Shown here: in pieces, positions 6,095 through 6,236 of the stretch
Position numbering within the stretch: the stretch's first letter is position 1
How the letters are laid out: each line of letters begins with the position of its first letter
From: Porticoccus sp047635255
GTDB taxonomy: Bacteria; Pseudomonadota; Gammaproteobacteria; Pseudomonadales; Porticoccaceae
DNA: 6,236 bases
Assembly (NCBI GenBank): GCA_047635255.1
Contig: JBLIIR010000059.1
Coordinates: 1 to 6,236 of the forward strand
Direction: 5' to 3'
The notes under the pieces: generated by a model
Databases searched by the model: none
What the model saw: only the letters and a program-made list of their open reading frames with translations
Told to the model about the DNA's origin: nothing
Translations under genes and position numbers: made by a program

Positions 6095-6236
6095 AGAAAA
6101 AGAGGGGTAACTAACAAATATTATAGCTATGTATATTTTATAAAAAACATCAATCAAGCCAAGATAAAAGAAAATAATCTTTAAATCTATGATCAGATTG
6201 CTTGGAGCATTCCAATTAGGAACTGCAATCCTATAT
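6095..6236. other. AT-rich non-coding stretch upstream of the rpsB promoter
   Basis: No supported gene was found on either strand here. In E. coli the divergent neighbour of rpsB is map (methionine aminopeptidase), but no frame here resembles a Map N-terminus. A consensus -10 hexamer, TATAAT (minus strand, 6125-6120), is present without an acceptable -35 element, so a second upstream rpsB promoter is possible but unsupported. A 5-bp inverted repeat, TTGGA-GCAT-TCCAA (6202-6215), has no T-run and no clear role. Confidence 0.5.

Noticed and set aside
6161..6181. AAGAT/ATCTT inverted repeat and nearby TTGGA/TCCAA repeat as a possible terminator
   Set aside because: The stems are only 5 bp, with no GC-rich core or proper T-run, and no gene is known to end here.
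6032..6235. Minus-strand frame open for about 68 codons before rpsB
   Set aside because: It contains no ATG start, runs through the rpsB promoter and into the leader, and its AT-driven composition does not look like a protein.
6189..6236. Plus-strand ATG opening 16 codons (MIRLLGAFQLGTAILY) that run off the right edge
   Set aside because: There is no ribosome binding site, it is too short to judge, it has no family resemblance, and AT-rich DNA gives such frames by chance. It could be the start of a divergent gene only if more sequence supports it.

Overview
The window is one stretch of a core bacterial chromosome. All seven recognisable genes lie on the minus strand, so the operon reads from right to left: rpsB (S2), tsf (EF-Ts), pyrH (UMP kinase), frr (ribosome recycling factor), uppS (undecaprenyl diphosphate synthase), cdsA (CDP-diglyceride synthase) and dxr (DXP reductoisomerase), the last cut by the left edge. 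This order is the conserved rpsB-to-dxr cluster of Gammaproteobacteria. By eye, the proteins resemble the Pseudomonas and marine Cellvibrio/SAR92-type side of that class more than the enterics; PyrH and CdsA show this best. The DNA is moderately AT-rich. Class is a firm call from gene order and sequence; anything finer is inference.

Layout from right to left: 6061-6236 is AT-rich non-coding DNA with a strong sigma70-type promoter for rpsB (6066-6094). A leader of about 158 nt (5901-6058) has the position and length of the known S2 autoregulatory leader. rpsB (5046-5900) carries an unusually long C-terminal tail. An intrinsic-terminator-like hairpin (4997-5018) separates it from tsf (4095-4958). 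A second, perfectly palindromic terminator (4060-4095) sits directly behind tsf. pyrH, frr, uppS, cdsA and dxr then follow with gaps of 19 bp or less, or an 8-bp overlap, and are probably translated from one message.

How the genes work together: the first half supplies translation (30S protein, EF-Tu exchange factor, ribosome recycling) and UTP/CTP precursors (UMP kinase). The second half supplies the envelope. Dxr feeds the MEP isoprenoid pathway, UppS uses its products to make the C55 lipid carrier for peptidoglycan and O-antigen, and CdsA uses CTP to make CDP-diacylglycerol for all phospholipids. The two terminators imply stepped expression, with S2 highest, EF-Ts next and the enzymes lower.

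I found no mobile element, CRISPR array, tRNA, rRNA, toxin system or unknown gene cluster. I do not think this window holds an undescribed system. The points worth checking are regulatory details: the leader, the two terminators and the ambiguous cdsA start, plus a few protein-level oddities.
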